NCBI RefSeq assembly: GCF_050433395.1
Contig: NZ_JBNPXH010000013.1
Location: 130,180-194,179 of the forward strand
Length of the DNA stretch: 64,000 nucleotides
DNA from: Mobilitalea torta
Lineage (GTDB): Bacteria; Bacillota; Clostridia; Lachnospirales; Lachnospiraceae
Direction of reading: 5' to 3'
Shown here in pieces: positions 24,741-34,482 of the stretch; within the stretch, counting starts at the first letter, position 1, and every line of letters begins with the position of its first letter. Under the pieces are notes generated by a model, which ran no database searches, had not been told where the DNA came from, and saw only the letters and a list, made by a program, of their open reading frames with translations. Both the position numbers and the translations under genes were made by a program.

Positions 24741-26156
24741 TTACGGAACAATTTCAAAAATAGTACCCTGATTAAGATCAGCCACTCTCGTAGAGCCATA
24801 GACCCCTAAATATAGTTTGGTCTGATCCAGATTAGCCCCCAAGCTGACATAATAAGCTGCCTCAGACCCAAAATCATAATCAGTTTCAATAACACTAAAA
24901 TCTTCGGGTCTGCAATCAATTCTTGCCCGGGTATAAGCCAGAACACCTCTAACCGGCGACGGAGATCCCTCATTCCGGGCCAGATCGGTAAATACAATGC
25001 TTCCCGTTAAATCGGGAATTTCACTCCCCATATAGGGATGGACACCGGTAAGTGCGGTTGCTTCAAATTTATCGGGTCGGGAATCTTCATGAAAATAGCT
25101 GATGAGAGGAGGAAGGCGCCGGGGGAAAATTTCTGCTGCTTCCTCATAATAAGCAAATATTTTCTCATTCAAAGCCGGATTGGCAGAGCAGCTTTGAAGG
25201 ATCGAAGTAGGAAAAGCACCTTCCCATCCTCGCCAGCCAAAGTTAACAAGTCCTTCTTGATCAGACTCGGTTTCCATGGAAGAAGATTGCACGAGCTCAG
25301 TAACAGGTATTGCTTTATAATTAATAAATGAAAAAATCGATTCGACCAGATCCTGTCCGACATCTCCTACATATTTGATATACTGATTATAAAATCTTTG
25401 AAAAGAAATGCCCGGTATATTGCGGACCCCTTTGGCAATAACCCTAAGCGTTTCCTGAATGGCTGCGGGAAGCTCATCAAAACGTGTGACGACGGGGGGA
25501 GTATCATAAAATGTATTTCCAGTGATATTGATTTCAATTATTTTACCGGCGATTTCCATATCATCCTGACTTAAATTAAAGGGATCATAGCCTGATCCGC
25601 CATCGCCGGTTGTTAGAATAAGGTTTCCTGTTTCAGGAGAAAAGTTTAAGCTATTAACACCATTGTGGTTTAAAAATGGTCTTCTTATATTAAGTAATGT
25701 CCTTCGTTTTTGAGGTTGAGCATCTGATGGTAAAATCCATTCCTCCACGGTATCAATATGATCATATTGAATTTCCCGATCAATCCATTTGAGATTTAAG
25801 GTTGCGGGGTCACAGGGATTAGGTTCAAAGGAGCCAGGAAGAGCACCCGGACCCTGTGTTCCGGCGACCGAATAATGAAGATAAAAGAGGCCGTTATAGT
25901 AAAAACCGGGGTGAAACGCTAGTCCAAGCAATCCCCGTTCATCATATCCGCCGGAGGAAGCACCCAGTTCAAGGACCTGCGGGCGGATATCTAAAAAAGT
26001 CTCTATCACTCCGTTTCCCATATAAAAAATCTCTCCCACTTGAGTTGCAATAAACAATCTCTCTATTGTATCGCCCGGCAGCAGAGCTGTCTTTAAAACG
26101 GTGGGCAGATTTATATCGCTTATCAGCGGCCATAAATTAACTTTTACTTTTACCAA
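24741..26156 (-). CDS. Glucose/sorbosone dehydrogenase-family beta-propeller protein
   Basis: A 471-residue protein of the PQQ-dependent glucose/sorbosone dehydrogenase (GSDH/HHIP-like) fold: RLFIATQVGEIFYMG, GLLGLAFHPGFYYNGLFYLHYS, HNGVNSLNFSPETGNLILTTGDGGSG, GKIIEINI and GWRGWEG are typical blade motifs. It has no signal peptide, so it would be cytoplasmic or released another way, which is unusual for the family. Start is TTG at 26156 with GAGGG upstream. Whether it binds PQQ is uncertain; most anaerobic clostridia do not make PQQ. Monocistronic, flanked by decayed genes. Confidence 0.8.
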   Translation of the reverse strand: MVKVKVNLWPLISDINLPTVLKTALLPGDTIERLFIATQVGEIFYMGNGVIETFLDIRPQVLELGASSGGYDERGLLGLAFHPGFYYNGLFYLHYSVAGTQGPGALPGSFEPNPCDPATLNLKWIDREIQYDHIDTVEEWILPSDAQPQKRRTLLNIRRPFLNHNGVNSLNFSPETGNLILTTGDGGSGYDPFNLSQDDMEIAGKIIEINITGNTFYDTPPVVTRFDELPAAIQETLRVIAKGVRNIPGISFQRFYNQYIKYVGDVGQDLVESIFSFINYKAIPVTELVQSSSMETESDQEGLVNFGWRGWEGAFPTSILQSCSANPALNEKIFAYYEEAAEIFPRRLPPLISYFHEDSRPDKFEATALTGVHPYMGSEIPDLTGSIVFTDLARNEGSPSPVRGVLAYTRARIDCRPEDFSVIETDYDFGSEAAYYVSLGANLDQTKLYLGVYGSTRVADLNQGTIFEIVP

Positions 26157-26351
26157 TGTCTTTCCCTCGTTCTTGCTGACTTTCTTTTATAAAATATGAT
26201 TAGAACTATTTTATTAGTACTAAATTCAAGCGGTCATTGCATTTGACGAGGTATCTGATGATGGATTATGATTTTATAGCCCAACGTAAATAGATACAGA
26301 AAGATATTTTTGCATATTAGAAAAAACTGTGATATTATAAGTTTACTAAAG

Positions 26352-26790
26352 AAGTGGAAGGATTTGCAGTGGCATAGCTTATCCTGTGACGTTAAGAGGA
26401 CAGCCGGATACTTGAATAACAGATATTAAGATCCCTATATATATAGCTTGGAATAAAGCAAACTGATCAAGAAGGAAATGCTGTAGATGAAAAGAATCAT
26501 AATCAGCGGCTATAGTGATTTCAGTTAGGTGGTACAGCAGGCTATGGACATAAGAATCTATGAATATTTTGTGAAACCGGTTGCAGTAAATAGGCTTATG
26601 GCAGCGATGAAAAATTCAATCGCAGTGATTGAACAGGAACGGAAATTATCGCTTTCATAAATAATAGAGCAGAAAAAGTAACTTGGGATCAATATGGCAG
26701 CAAGTGCCTTTTATGCGATTCTGTTTTAGTTTAAAGCGCAATATATGGATATAAAAATGGATCGGGTGCAGCATCGGAAAGGTGCAGCAT
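26352..26790 (+). pseudogene. Decayed copy of the YesN-type response regulator
   Basis: Nucleotide-level similarity to the intact regulator at 29122 can be followed through this stretch: CTTATCCTGTGACGTTAAG matches the ELAYPMILR coding region, and TCAGCGGCTATAGTGATTTC matches the ISGYSDF region. In the main frame the text reads SKLIKKEML*MKRIIISGYSDFS*VVQQAMDIRIYEYFVKPV, followed by a later block INMAASAFYAILF*FKAQ. In-frame stops, at least one single-base deletion near 26450 and larger deletions show it is dead. It accounts for most of the 750-bp gap before the chemoreceptor. Confidence 0.8.
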
Positions 26791-26907
26791 CTTGAAAGTG
26801 CGCCCGCAGGGGAGGGGAGTGAAGGAAACGCGGATATCGTTAATTATGCTGCATTTAAAGAATTGATCAACAAATTGGGGAAAAGCAAATGAGAAGGAGG
26901 TTATCTA

Positions 26908-29004
26908 ATGGGAAAAGGAAAGAAATCAAGAAATCAAATGGGGAGTAAGAAAGAAAAGAAGCATTTTATCCGTAAAAGGTTATTAGGTTTGCAGATTGCT
27001 TTATCAATCGTGCTGTTTGTCGTAGTCCTGACGGTGGTGCAGAGCGGTATTGCTCTGAGATCCATGAATCAAAGCACGGATTATGTTCTGAAATCATCCT
27101 TGTTTGACATGGTACAGGAGACAGCCCTGCAGATTGAGACACAGATGAAGTATTACATAAACGAGGCCCGTGCCGTGGGGAATTCCTTATGCCGTGAAGA
27201 AATGACGGAACAGGATAGAAAGGATACCCTTTCCTTCACCCAGGCAAGATATGATTTCTCTAAAATCAGATTTTTAGATGCCAATGGAAGTGAGCTTTTT
27301 GACAAGAAGGATTATTCGAAGCTGGAGCTATTTCAGGAGGCTGTAAAAAATGGAGCGGCCGTATCGGATGCAATTCTGGAGGAGGAAGCCTCTGAGACCA
27401 GGAAATACACCTTTCAAATAGCGGTGCATGTCATCAAGAATGCCCTGCCCAGCGGCTCTCTTCAGGGGGTGGTATTAGCGGATTCGGGACGTGATACCTT
27501 AGGGGATATGGTCAGCAAAATTGAAATCGGAGAGCATGGCCGTGCGTTCATTATGAATAAGGAGGCCGAAATCATCACAATATTTGACAATAAAGAGGCT
27601 TCCGGGATTAATACGCCGGAGACCTTTGATAAAAATAATGTTCCCGACGATTTGAAAGCGATTTATGATCATATGGTTGCTATGGAGCCGGGGCAGATGG
27701 ATATTGGGAGCTATGTGGATAAGAAGACCGGTGAGACAATCTATATCGGCTATACCCCGATACAGAATACCCCCGGCTGGAGTGTGGGCATTTATGCGGT
27801 AAAAAGTGATTTCTTCGCAGAGAGCAACAGAATGACGAAGCTGAACTTACTCCTTGCCGCAGTCTTCATTTTAGTAAGCCTGGTTACCGGCCAATATATT
27901 TCCGGCATCATCATAAAACCCATTAAAAAGCTGACCCATAAGATTAATAAATTTGCCCGGCTGGATTTAACTAAAGGGGAAGGGGATATCAAGCTGGCCA
28001 AGCGTATCGATGAGATCGGTGTCATGAATAACGGAATAGAAGAGATGCGCAGCAATCTCAATAAATTCATGAAGGAGATTTATGATACCTTCCGGATGAT
28101 CAATGAGAATGCCGAGAAGCTGGAAGGAATCGCGCATCAGACCTATGCAAGCTGTGAGGACAACTCCTCTACAACCCAGGAGCTGGCAGCGAGCATGGAA
28201 GAGGCTTCTGCGACAATAGAAGGAATCAAAGAGGATATCTTCAGCATCTCCCATAGTATCAGCGAGGTGACGGAAAAGTCCTCAGCCGGTAAGGAGCTTG
28301 CGGAGGAGATCCGGGAGAGAGCCGATATCGTAAGGTCCTCTAATACCAAGAAAACAGAACATGCGAATGTACTCTTTAACGAGGTCAAAGAAAAGTCCGA
28401 CGCCGCTTTGTTACAGGCGGAAGGGATTAACAAGATTGACGAGCTGACCAATATCATTAAAGAGGTGGCCAGCCGGACGAACCTCCTGTCATTAAATGCG
28501 TCCATCGAAGCGGCGAGAGCGGGCGAGCATGGAAAAGGCTTCGCTGTTGTTGCAACAGAGATCCGCCAGTTATCCAACACGGTCAGTAAGACGGCGGATG
28601 AAATAGAGAGCATTATCAAGCAGACGATTTTGGCGGTAGAGGGTCTTGCAGACTGTCTCGGTCAGTCCATCCGCTTTATCGAAGGCACCGCCATCGAAGA
28701 GCTGAAGGAAATTGTTGTTACCAGCGGCCAATACGGCAAGGATGCCCAGGCAATCAAGGATATGCTTCTGACCATCAATGAAGCGATGGAAGCGCTTAAT
28801 ACAATCACATTGCAGATGACGGAATCCGCTGCAGGCATCAATACAATCATGGAGCAGACCGCATCCGGCGTTACGGACATCGCAGAAAAGACCTCCGGTG
28901 TTGTGAATATGTCCAATGAAACCAATGTACTGGCAGAAAAGAGCATGGATAGTGCCAGACGTCTGAAGGACATTGTTGAGAAGTTTCAATTGGATAACGC
29001 ATAG
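26908..29004 (+). CDS. Methyl-accepting chemotaxis protein
   Basis: A 698-residue chemoreceptor. A basic N terminus precedes TM1 (about residues 31-52), an extracellular double-Cache-like sensor spans about 55-305 (DAILEEEASETRKYTFQIAVHVI, IGYTPIQNTPGWSVGIYAV), TM2 is about 312-334, HAMP about 335-390, and the cytoplasmic coiled-coil signalling hairpin follows with tip SRTNLLSLNASIEAARAGEHGKGFAVVA. Start has AGAAGGAGG. It stands directly before a YesN/YesM pair and sugar ABC transporter and probably reports the same ligand to the flagellar motor. Confidence 0.92.
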   Translation: MGKGKKSRNQMGSKKEKKHFIRKRLLGLQIALSIVLFVVVLTVVQSGIALRSMNQSTDYVLKSSLFDMVQETALQIETQMKYYINEARAVGNSLCREEMTEQDRKDTLSFTQARYDFSKIRFLDANGSELFDKKDYSKLELFQEAVKNGAAVSDAILEEEASETRKYTFQIAVHVIKNALPSGSLQGVVLADSGRDTLGDMVSKIEIGEHGRAFIMNKEAEIITIFDNKEASGINTPETFDKNNVPDDLKAIYDHMVAMEPGQMDIGSYVDKKTGETIYIGYTPIQNTPGWSVGIYAVKSDFFAESNRMTKLNLLLAAVFILVSLVTGQYISGIIIKPIKKLTHKINKFARLDLTKGEGDIKLAKRIDEIGVMNNGIEEMRSNLNKFMKEIYDTFRMINENAEKLEGIAHQTYASCEDNSSTTQELAASMEEASATIEGIKEDIFSISHSISEVTEKSSAGKELAEEIRERADIVRSSNTKKTEHANVLFNEVKEKSDAALLQAEGINKIDELTNIIKEVASRTNLLSLNASIEAARAGEHGKGFAVVATEIRQLSNTVSKTADEIESIIKQTILAVEGLADCLGQSIRFIEGTAIEELKEIVVTSGQYGKDAQAIKDMLLTINEAMEALNTITLQMTESAAGINTIMEQTASGVTDIAEKTSGVVNMSNETNVLAEKSMDSARRLKDIVEKFQLDNA

Positions 29005-29083
29005 GGGTTGTATGAGATAGAGGCTGCATGGAATAGAGGCTGTATGGGATAGAGGCCGCATGGGACAGAGGCATCATGGAGCA
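29004..29083 (+). repeat. 16-bp tandem repeat, five units
   Basis: Five consecutive imperfect units with consensus GAGGCTGCATGGGATA begin at the last base of the chemoreceptor stop codon and end 38 bp before the response regulator start (for example GAGGCTGCATGGAATA, GAGGCTGTATGGGATA, GAGGCCGCATGGGACA). The unit is not a multiple of three and carries an ATGG in each copy. Confidence 0.85.
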
Positions 29084-29121
29084 GAGATATAAAAATAAAG
29101 GAATGGTGTTCAGGGGGTAAT

Positions 29122-30753
29122 ATGTATAAGGTTTTTTTGGTAGAAGATGAGTTTGTGGTAAGGGAAGGCATCAAGAACAATATACATTGGGAAGAGGAAG
29201 GCTTTCGCATCGTCGGAGATGAAAGCGACGGCGAATTGGCTTATCCTATGATATTAAGAGAGCAGCCGGATATTCTGATCACGGATATTAAAATGCCGTT
29301 TATGAACGGCCTGGAATTAAGTAAGCTGCTAAAGAAGGAGCTTCCCCAGTTAAAAATAATCATCATCAGCGGCTACAGTGATTTCGGTTATGCCCAGCAG
29401 GCCATTGATATCGGCATTACCGAATATCTTCTGAAGCCGGTCACATCAGATAAGCTGATGACAGCGGTTAAGAATGCGGCGGCAGTGATTGAAAAGGAGA
29501 GGAAAGACCAACAGATACTGGAGGAGTACCAGCTTTTGATCTATCAGCAGCAGGGTAAAAAAAGAAAGGATTTTTTTAATGCATTGGTCAGCGGAAATAT
29601 GACCCTTTCCCAGATCATTCAGCAGGAAGAGGAGCTGGGAATCAATATGGTGGCAAGTGCCTTCCGCATAATGCTGTTTCAGTTTAAAGCCCAGGAAGAC
29701 ATGTATGAGTACTCCAATGAAGTAGTACAATGCGAAGGAAGAATGCAGGAGGTCTTAAGGGAGTATTCCGGCATAAAGGTTTTTGAGCGCAGTATGGATG
29801 GCTGGGCATTTATCCTCCTGGGGGAAAATGAAGAACAGATTGAAGCGCTGACCCGGGAATTATGCAAGCTGTTAAGAGAGATCAGCGGCGGCAAGGTACA
29901 TTATTTTGGGGGAATCGGGAGAGTCGTTCATCGTGTCCGAGACCTGCGTCAATCCTTTCTTGATGCCAACCGGGCTTTTTCCCCGCGTTATTTTGAACGG
30001 GGAGATCAGTTCTTATTCTACAGCGATGTGCGCAATATAAAGGACCAGATAGGAAAATGGAGCAATGTCAGGGAGCTGAATCTGGAGAAGCTGGATCGCA
30101 GCCTCCTGGATGATTTCTTAAAGAGGGGCACCCTGCAGGACGTGGATGAATTTGTGGATCAGTATTTTGAAGGACTGGATGCCAATGCAATGAGCTCGGC
30201 CCTTTTCCGGCAGTATATCATGATGGACGGATACTCCGCTATCATGAAATTCCTGAAGGAGCTGGAGTACTCAAAGGAAAAGATCGATAACAGTTTTAAG
30301 AATAGCAGGGATATTAACGAACAGCTTACCAGCAAAGAGGATTGCTGTAAATTTTATAAGACCATCCTGAAGGAAGCAATCGATCTGCGGAACCGGAGCA
30401 GTCAGAAAAAATATGCCGGACTCATAGAAAAAGCCAAGGAATACATCCATCAAAAATACTCCATGAGTGATCTTACCCTGGATAAGGTGGCGTCAAAGGT
30501 GAATATCAGCCCCAACTATTTCAGCTCCCTGTTCAACCAGGAAACCGGGATGACCTTTATCGAGTATCTTACGGATATCCGCATGGAAAAAGCAAAGGAA
30601 TATTTAAGATGTACGGGGAAGAAGATAACAGAGATCGGATTTTCAGTTGGCTATCTGGATTCCCATTATTTCAGCTATATTTTTAAAAAGACACAGAATT
30701 GCACACCGTCGGAATACCGATGCAGGGGAATGGTGAAGGATGATGACGAATGA
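29122..30753 (+). CDS. YesN-type response regulator with AraC DNA-binding domain
   Basis: A 543-residue regulator. The receiver domain (1-120) has the acidic pair E9/D10... with phospho-acceptor D55 in ILITDIKMP and the conserved Lys in LLKPVT near 105. A long middle region (about 150-400) of unknown fold follows, and the last 100 residues form two HTH motifs of the AraC type (LTLDKVASKVNISPNYFSSLFNQETGMTF, ITEIGFSVGYLDSHYFSYIFKKTQNCTPSEYR). It overlaps the sensor kinase gene by 14 bp. Expected to activate the adjacent sugar-transport genes. Confidence 0.93.
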   Translation: MYKVFLVEDEFVVREGIKNNIHWEEEGFRIVGDESDGELAYPMILREQPDILITDIKMPFMNGLELSKLLKKELPQLKIIIISGYSDFGYAQQAIDIGITEYLLKPVTSDKLMTAVKNAAAVIEKERKDQQILEEYQLLIYQQQGKKRKDFFNALVSGNMTLSQIIQQEEELGINMVASAFRIMLFQFKAQEDMYEYSNEVVQCEGRMQEVLREYSGIKVFERSMDGWAFILLGENEEQIEALTRELCKLLREISGGKVHYFGGIGRVVHRVRDLRQSFLDANRAFSPRYFERGDQFLFYSDVRNIKDQIGKWSNVRELNLEKLDRSLLDDFLKRGTLQDVDEFVDQYFEGLDANAMSSALFRQYIMMDGYSAIMKFLKELEYSKEKIDNSFKNSRDINEQLTSKEDCCKFYKTILKEAIDLRNRSSQKKYAGLIEKAKEYIHQKYSMSDLTLDKVASKVNISPNYFSSLFNQETGMTFIEYLTDIRMEKAKEYLRCTGKKITEIGFSVGYLDSHYFSYIFKKTQNCTPSEYRCRGMVKDDDE

Positions 30754-32218
30754 AAAACAAATTAAATACCCGCTGCGGTTAAAGCTTATCCTGGTAGCTG
30801 CCATCATCATCATTCCGATGATTATTCTCTCCGTATACCAGATTACGGCTCTGCATAATTACAGCACGGCATATGATACCATTGTGCGCAGGATCACGGA
30901 AGCTAATAATTATAATCTCAATTTCAAGGAAGAGATGGACGAAAGCATGTATAAGATTGTGGTGGAAGCAGAAACTTTCGAATCCATTGATAATAATAAC
31001 GATCTGAAGAATCCGTATGACCTCATTGCAGCGGCGAGAATCAATTTTTCCAAGCTGCGGGAGATAACCACCAGCCGGGAGAGCCTGGGCTGGATTAAAC
31101 GCATCCTGCTTAACCTCGATACCCTGGAGGACAGGATCAACGAAATACGGGATAATCTGGAGCAAACCGGTCATTATGAGGAAAATATCGCAATGCTGGA
31201 ATCGGACATCTATATTCTGACGGAGCTGTTTCAGGAAGAGATCCAGTATTATATCTATTACGAAACCCAGAATTTTGAAGCGATCCGCCAGAGCCTGAAT
31301 GAACAGGTGGCAAAAGTGATTTTTACCATGATCGTGGCCCTGGCATCCATTATGATCGCCTCCTTTCTCATGAATATCATATTAACGGACAGCATCACGA
31401 AGCCCATAAGGATGCTTTGTGAAAAGACTGCCCTGGTGGCAAAAGGCGATTTTACGACACGGACCTCCTGTGAGAATCACGATGAACTATCCGTGTTATC
31501 CGACAGCTTCAATGACATGGCCATGAAATTGGAACAGCAGGTGAACAGCATAAGGCAGGAACAGGAAAATCTGAGAAATATGGAATCAAAGCTTTTACAG
31601 GCGCAGATTAATCCTCATTTTCTGTATAATACCCTGGATACGATTATCTGGCTGATCGAGGGAAACAAGAATAAAGAGGCGATTGATATCGTGGTATCCC
31701 TGTCTGAGTTTTTCCGGATCGCGGTGAGCAAGGGAAGGGACTTCATATCGATCCGGGAAGAGGAAATACATATCAAAAGCTATCTGCAGATACAGCAGTC
31801 ACGTTATTGTGATATTCTGGATTATGAAATTGTGGTCCCGGAGGAGCTGTATCAATATCAGATATTGAAGCTGACCCTGCAGCCCCTGGTTGAGAATTCC
31901 TTGTATCATGGAATTAAAATGTTAAGGGCCAGAGGAAAAATAACAGTGACCGGAGAACGGCTGGGCGAGGACATCTATTTCCGGGTAATTGATAACGGAG
32001 TGGGGATGGAGGAAGAGAAGCTGAAGGAGCTGAGAAAGGCAGTGGAACTGCCGGGCTGCGAGCAGAGCGCCGGGTTTGGACTGGCTAATGTCAACAAACG
32101 GATTAAGCTGAATTATGGCAGTGACTACGGCCTGGATATCCACAGTAAAAAGGGAGAGGGTACCGTTCTAACCGTAAGGATACCGGTGCGTCTGCCAGGG
32201 GAGCGAGGAGGAATATGA
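30740..32218 (+). CDS. YesM-type sensor histidine kinase
   Basis: A 492-residue membrane kinase. TM1 about residues 12-33, an extracellular helical sensor of roughly 155 residues, TM2 about 190-216, HAMP about 217-272, then the HisKA_7 motif QINPHFLYNTLD with phospho-acceptor H293 and the ATPase domain (LVENSLYHG, DNGVGM, GFGLANV). It forms a two-component system with the preceding regulator. The gene that follows, overlapping by four bases, encodes an extra sugar-binding protein that may present ligand to this kinase. Confidence 0.93.
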   Translation: MMTNEKQIKYPLRLKLILVAAIIIIPMIILSVYQITALHNYSTAYDTIVRRITEANNYNLNFKEEMDESMYKIVVEAETFESIDNNNDLKNPYDLIAAARINFSKLREITTSRESLGWIKRILLNLDTLEDRINEIRDNLEQTGHYEENIAMLESDIYILTELFQEEIQYYIYYETQNFEAIRQSLNEQVAKVIFTMIVALASIMIASFLMNIILTDSITKPIRMLCEKTALVAKGDFTTRTSCENHDELSVLSDSFNDMAMKLEQQVNSIRQEQENLRNMESKLLQAQINPHFLYNTLDTIIWLIEGNKNKEAIDIVVSLSEFFRIAVSKGRDFISIREEEIHIKSYLQIQQSRYCDILDYEIVVPEELYQYQILKLTLQPLVENSLYHGIKMLRARGKITVTGERLGEDIYFRVIDNGVGMEEEKLKELRKAVELPGCEQSAGFGLANVNKRIKLNYGSDYGLDIHSKKGEGTVLTVRIPVRLPGERGGI

Positions 32219-33243
32219 ATAAAAAACTTATCATTATCTTAGTGGTTTTTCTGGCGATTCCGATTGTCCTTGTAAATTGCAGCTTAAGACCTGTAAAAAT
32301 CCAACAGTATAATGAAAATGACAATTCAGAGGATATGGCCTCGGATTTGATTGTAGTTGGTTTTTCACAGCTCGGTTCAGAATCCGACTGGCGTACGGCA
32401 AATACGAAATCCATCCAGAACGCGCTCACAGAAGAAAATGGCTTCTCTCTAATCTTCAGCAACGGAAGACAGAGGCTGGAGAACCAGATTAAGGATGTGC
32501 GGAGCTTTATCTTCCAGGAGGTGGATTATATTGTAATCGCACCGGTGACAGAGACCGGATGGGATACGGTGCTGCAGGAAGCCAAGGAGGCCGGTATTCC
32601 GGTCATCCTTGTAGACCGTATGATCGATACCAGTGACGACAGCCATTATATCGCAAGCGTGGGCACGGATAAGTATGAAGAAGGGCAAAAAGCCGGGCAA
32701 TGGCTGGAGCAATATCTGGATACAAAAAGCGGAGATGGTTCGGATGATGTCAATATTGTCATACTGGAGGGCACCTTAGATTCAACGGCCCAGATTGGAC
32801 GGTCAAAGGGCTTTCAGGAAGTAGCGGACCGGCACGGCAACTGGAAGATCCTTGCCCAGGAAAGCGGTGATTTTACAAAAGCAAAGGGCAAGGAGGTCAT
32901 GGTAAAATATCTGCAGGAGTTTGAGGATATTGATGTGCTGGTTTCCCAGAATGACAATATGACCTTCGGCGCAATAGAGGCAATCCAGGAGGCTGGATTA
33001 ACCTGCGGGGTGAACGGGGATATCACGGTCATTTCCTTTGACGCGGTTTCGGAGGCCTTTGACAAGATGGAGCAGGGCCTGATCAATGTGGATATCGAGT
33101 GCAATCCCTTGCAGGGGCCGCTGATCGCAGAGATCATCGAACGTCTGGAAAAGGGAGAAACGGTTGATAAAATATCCTATGTGGAGGAAAAGGTCTTTGA
33201 AGCGGAAAATGCCGCCGCAGACCGTATCGGACGGAGCTATTAG
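32215..33243 (+). CDS. Membrane-anchored sugar-binding protein coupled to the two-component system
   Basis: A 342-residue periplasmic-binding-fold protein (type I, ribose/galactofuranose-binding kind). An N-terminal hydrophobic segment ends in LVNC (possible lipobox, Cys22) or acts as an uncleaved anchor. The body is close to the transport binding protein downstream: SESDWRTANTKS, DYIVIAPVTETGWDTVLQEAKEAGIPVILVDR, QNDNMTFGAIEAIQEAG and CNPLQGP recur there. Its position, overlapping the kinase gene and separated from the transporter by a promoter region, suggests a sensory role rather than transport, as in other three-component systems. Confidence 0.85.
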   Translation: MNKKLIIILVVFLAIPIVLVNCSLRPVKIQQYNENDNSEDMASDLIVVGFSQLGSESDWRTANTKSIQNALTEENGFSLIFSNGRQRLENQIKDVRSFIFQEVDYIVIAPVTETGWDTVLQEAKEAGIPVILVDRMIDTSDDSHYIASVGTDKYEEGQKAGQWLEQYLDTKSGDGSDDVNIVILEGTLDSTAQIGRSKGFQEVADRHGNWKILAQESGDFTKAKGKEVMVKYLQEFEDIDVLVSQNDNMTFGAIEAIQEAGLTCGVNGDITVISFDAVSEAFDKMEQGLINVDIECNPLQGPLIAEIIERLEKGETVDKISYVEEKVFEAENAAADRIGRSY

Positions 33244-33385
33244 GAAAAAAACAAACAAAATTCATAGAAATCTTAACCATAAAACAACAAAAGTGGAAGT
33301 ACAGGAAAAATAAATACAAACTCAGGAAAAATCTCCGTATTTTTATTCCGGTAAGTCGAATATACTTGTGCTTACAAAAAAAGAA

Positions 33386-33403
33386 AACTCAGTATTCTGA
33401 GTT
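33386..33403 (+). other. Small hairpin next to the ribosome site of the transport binding protein
   Basis: AACTCAG-TATT-CTGAGTT, ending seven bases before GGAGGAG. It might tune translation or stabilise the 5' end. A TATACT at 33361-33366 could be the -10 for this transcript. Confidence 0.4.
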
Positions 33404-33422
33404 GAAAATGGAGGAGATATCT

Positions 33423-34400
33423 ATGAAGAAATTGATTTCATTGGTTCTGGTATTTGCACTGGTGTTCTCCCTTGCGGCCTGCGGCAGCAAAGGCAGCGAG
33501 ACTTCGGGAAAATCAAGCAGCAAAAAAGTGGTGGTTGGTGTTGTGCAGACCAACGCCAACGAGTCGGACTGGCGTACGGCAAACACAAAATCCTTCAATG
33601 AGGCGTTCCAGAAAGCGGGCTTTGAGACAAAGATGGTCTTTGGTGAGGGTGACCATGCAAAGCAGATTTCCCAGGCACAACAGCTCATTCAGGAAGAGGT
33701 TGACTATCTGGTTGTCTTAGGACTTCAATCCGCAGGCTGGGAGGATGTGGCAAAGGCTGCCAAGGAAGCGGGCATTCCCCTGATTATGGCTGACCGTAAG
33801 CTTGAGCTGCCGGAGGATCTCTACACCGCAATGGTGTGCTCCGATTTCGAGGCCGAAGGGAAAAAGGCTGTGGACTGGCTTAAGAAGCAGGCAATTGACA
33901 ATTGCAAGATCGTCGTTCTCGGCGGTGACACAGGCTCCTCCGCTCAGCTGGGCCGCTCCAAGGCAATTGAAGACGGCGCTAAGGAAAACGGCTGGGAGAT
34001 CGTATTCAACCAGAATATGAAGGGCTGGGACGAAACTCTTGCAAAGCAGGCGGTTGCTGATCTGATCGCTGCCGGAACGGAATTCAATGTTGTTTATGCT
34101 GAGAATGACAATATGGCCCGCGGCGCCTGTGACGCCATGGATGCCGCCGGTATTACATACGGCAAGGACGGCAAGGTAAAGGTTATTGCCTTTGATGCCA
34201 ACAAATGGGCGCTGGAGAAGGTTCTCGCAGGCCAGTTCAACCTTGATGTAGAATGCAATCCTCTTCATGGTCCCCGTATTGTAACCCTTATCAATAAGCT
34301 TGAATCCGGAGAGAAGGTCGAGAAGGATGCCTATGTTGATGAGGAAATGTTTGACTGTGAAACCATCACAAAAGAGATTGTTGATGCACGTTCTTATTAA
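33423..34400 (+). CDS. ytfQ: Galactofuranose/ribose-type ABC transporter substrate-binding lipoprotein (YtfQ-like)
   Basis: A 325-residue lipoprotein with signal peptide MKKLISLVLVFALVFSLAAC (lipobox LAAC) and a Gly/Ser/Lys linker. The mature part is the type I binding fold: NESDWRTANTKSFNEAF, DYLVVLGLQSAGWEDVAKAAKEAGIPLIMADR, AENDNMARGACDAMDAAG and CNPLHGPRIV. These motifs match YtfQ, which binds galactofuranose; other furanose sugars are possible. The ATG at 33423 with GGAGGAG is chosen over the TTG at 33366, which lies over the presumed -10. Highly biased codon use fits strong expression. Confidence 0.88.
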   Translation: MKKLISLVLVFALVFSLAACGSKGSETSGKSSSKKVVVGVVQTNANESDWRTANTKSFNEAFQKAGFETKMVFGEGDHAKQISQAQQLIQEEVDYLVVLGLQSAGWEDVAKAAKEAGIPLIMADRKLELPEDLYTAMVCSDFEAEGKKAVDWLKKQAIDNCKIVVLGGDTGSSAQLGRSKAIEDGAKENGWEIVFNQNMKGWDETLAKQAVADLIAAGTEFNVVYAENDNMARGACDAMDAAGITYGKDGKVKVIAFDANKWALEKVLAGQFNLDVECNPLHGPRIVTLINKLESGEKVEKDAYVDEEMFDCETITKEIVDARSY

Positions 34401-34418
34401 TCCTTAAGTTATTGTTTA

Positions 34419-34474
34419 AAATGCGCGGCGCCGAGTAAGCGGATATTGATCCCCAATTCCAGCACCGCGCATTT
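34419..34474 (+). terminator. Hairpin after the binding-protein gene
   Basis: AAATGCGCGG (34419-34428) pairs perfectly with CCGCGCATTT (34465-34474), with a 36-base loop. Probably limits read-through or protects the upstream mRNA. Confidence 0.55.
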
Positions 34475-34482
34475 ATCATATC

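Noticed and set aside
26812..26893. Open stretch ending NYAAFKELINKLGKSK before the chemoreceptor
   Set aside because: Could be the tail of another lost gene, but no family is recognisable and no start is present, so no feature was called.
33366..33422. Upstream TTG start for the YtfQ-like protein
   Set aside because: It overlaps the likely -10 TATACT and would hide the signal peptide; ATG 33423 has a proper ribosome site.
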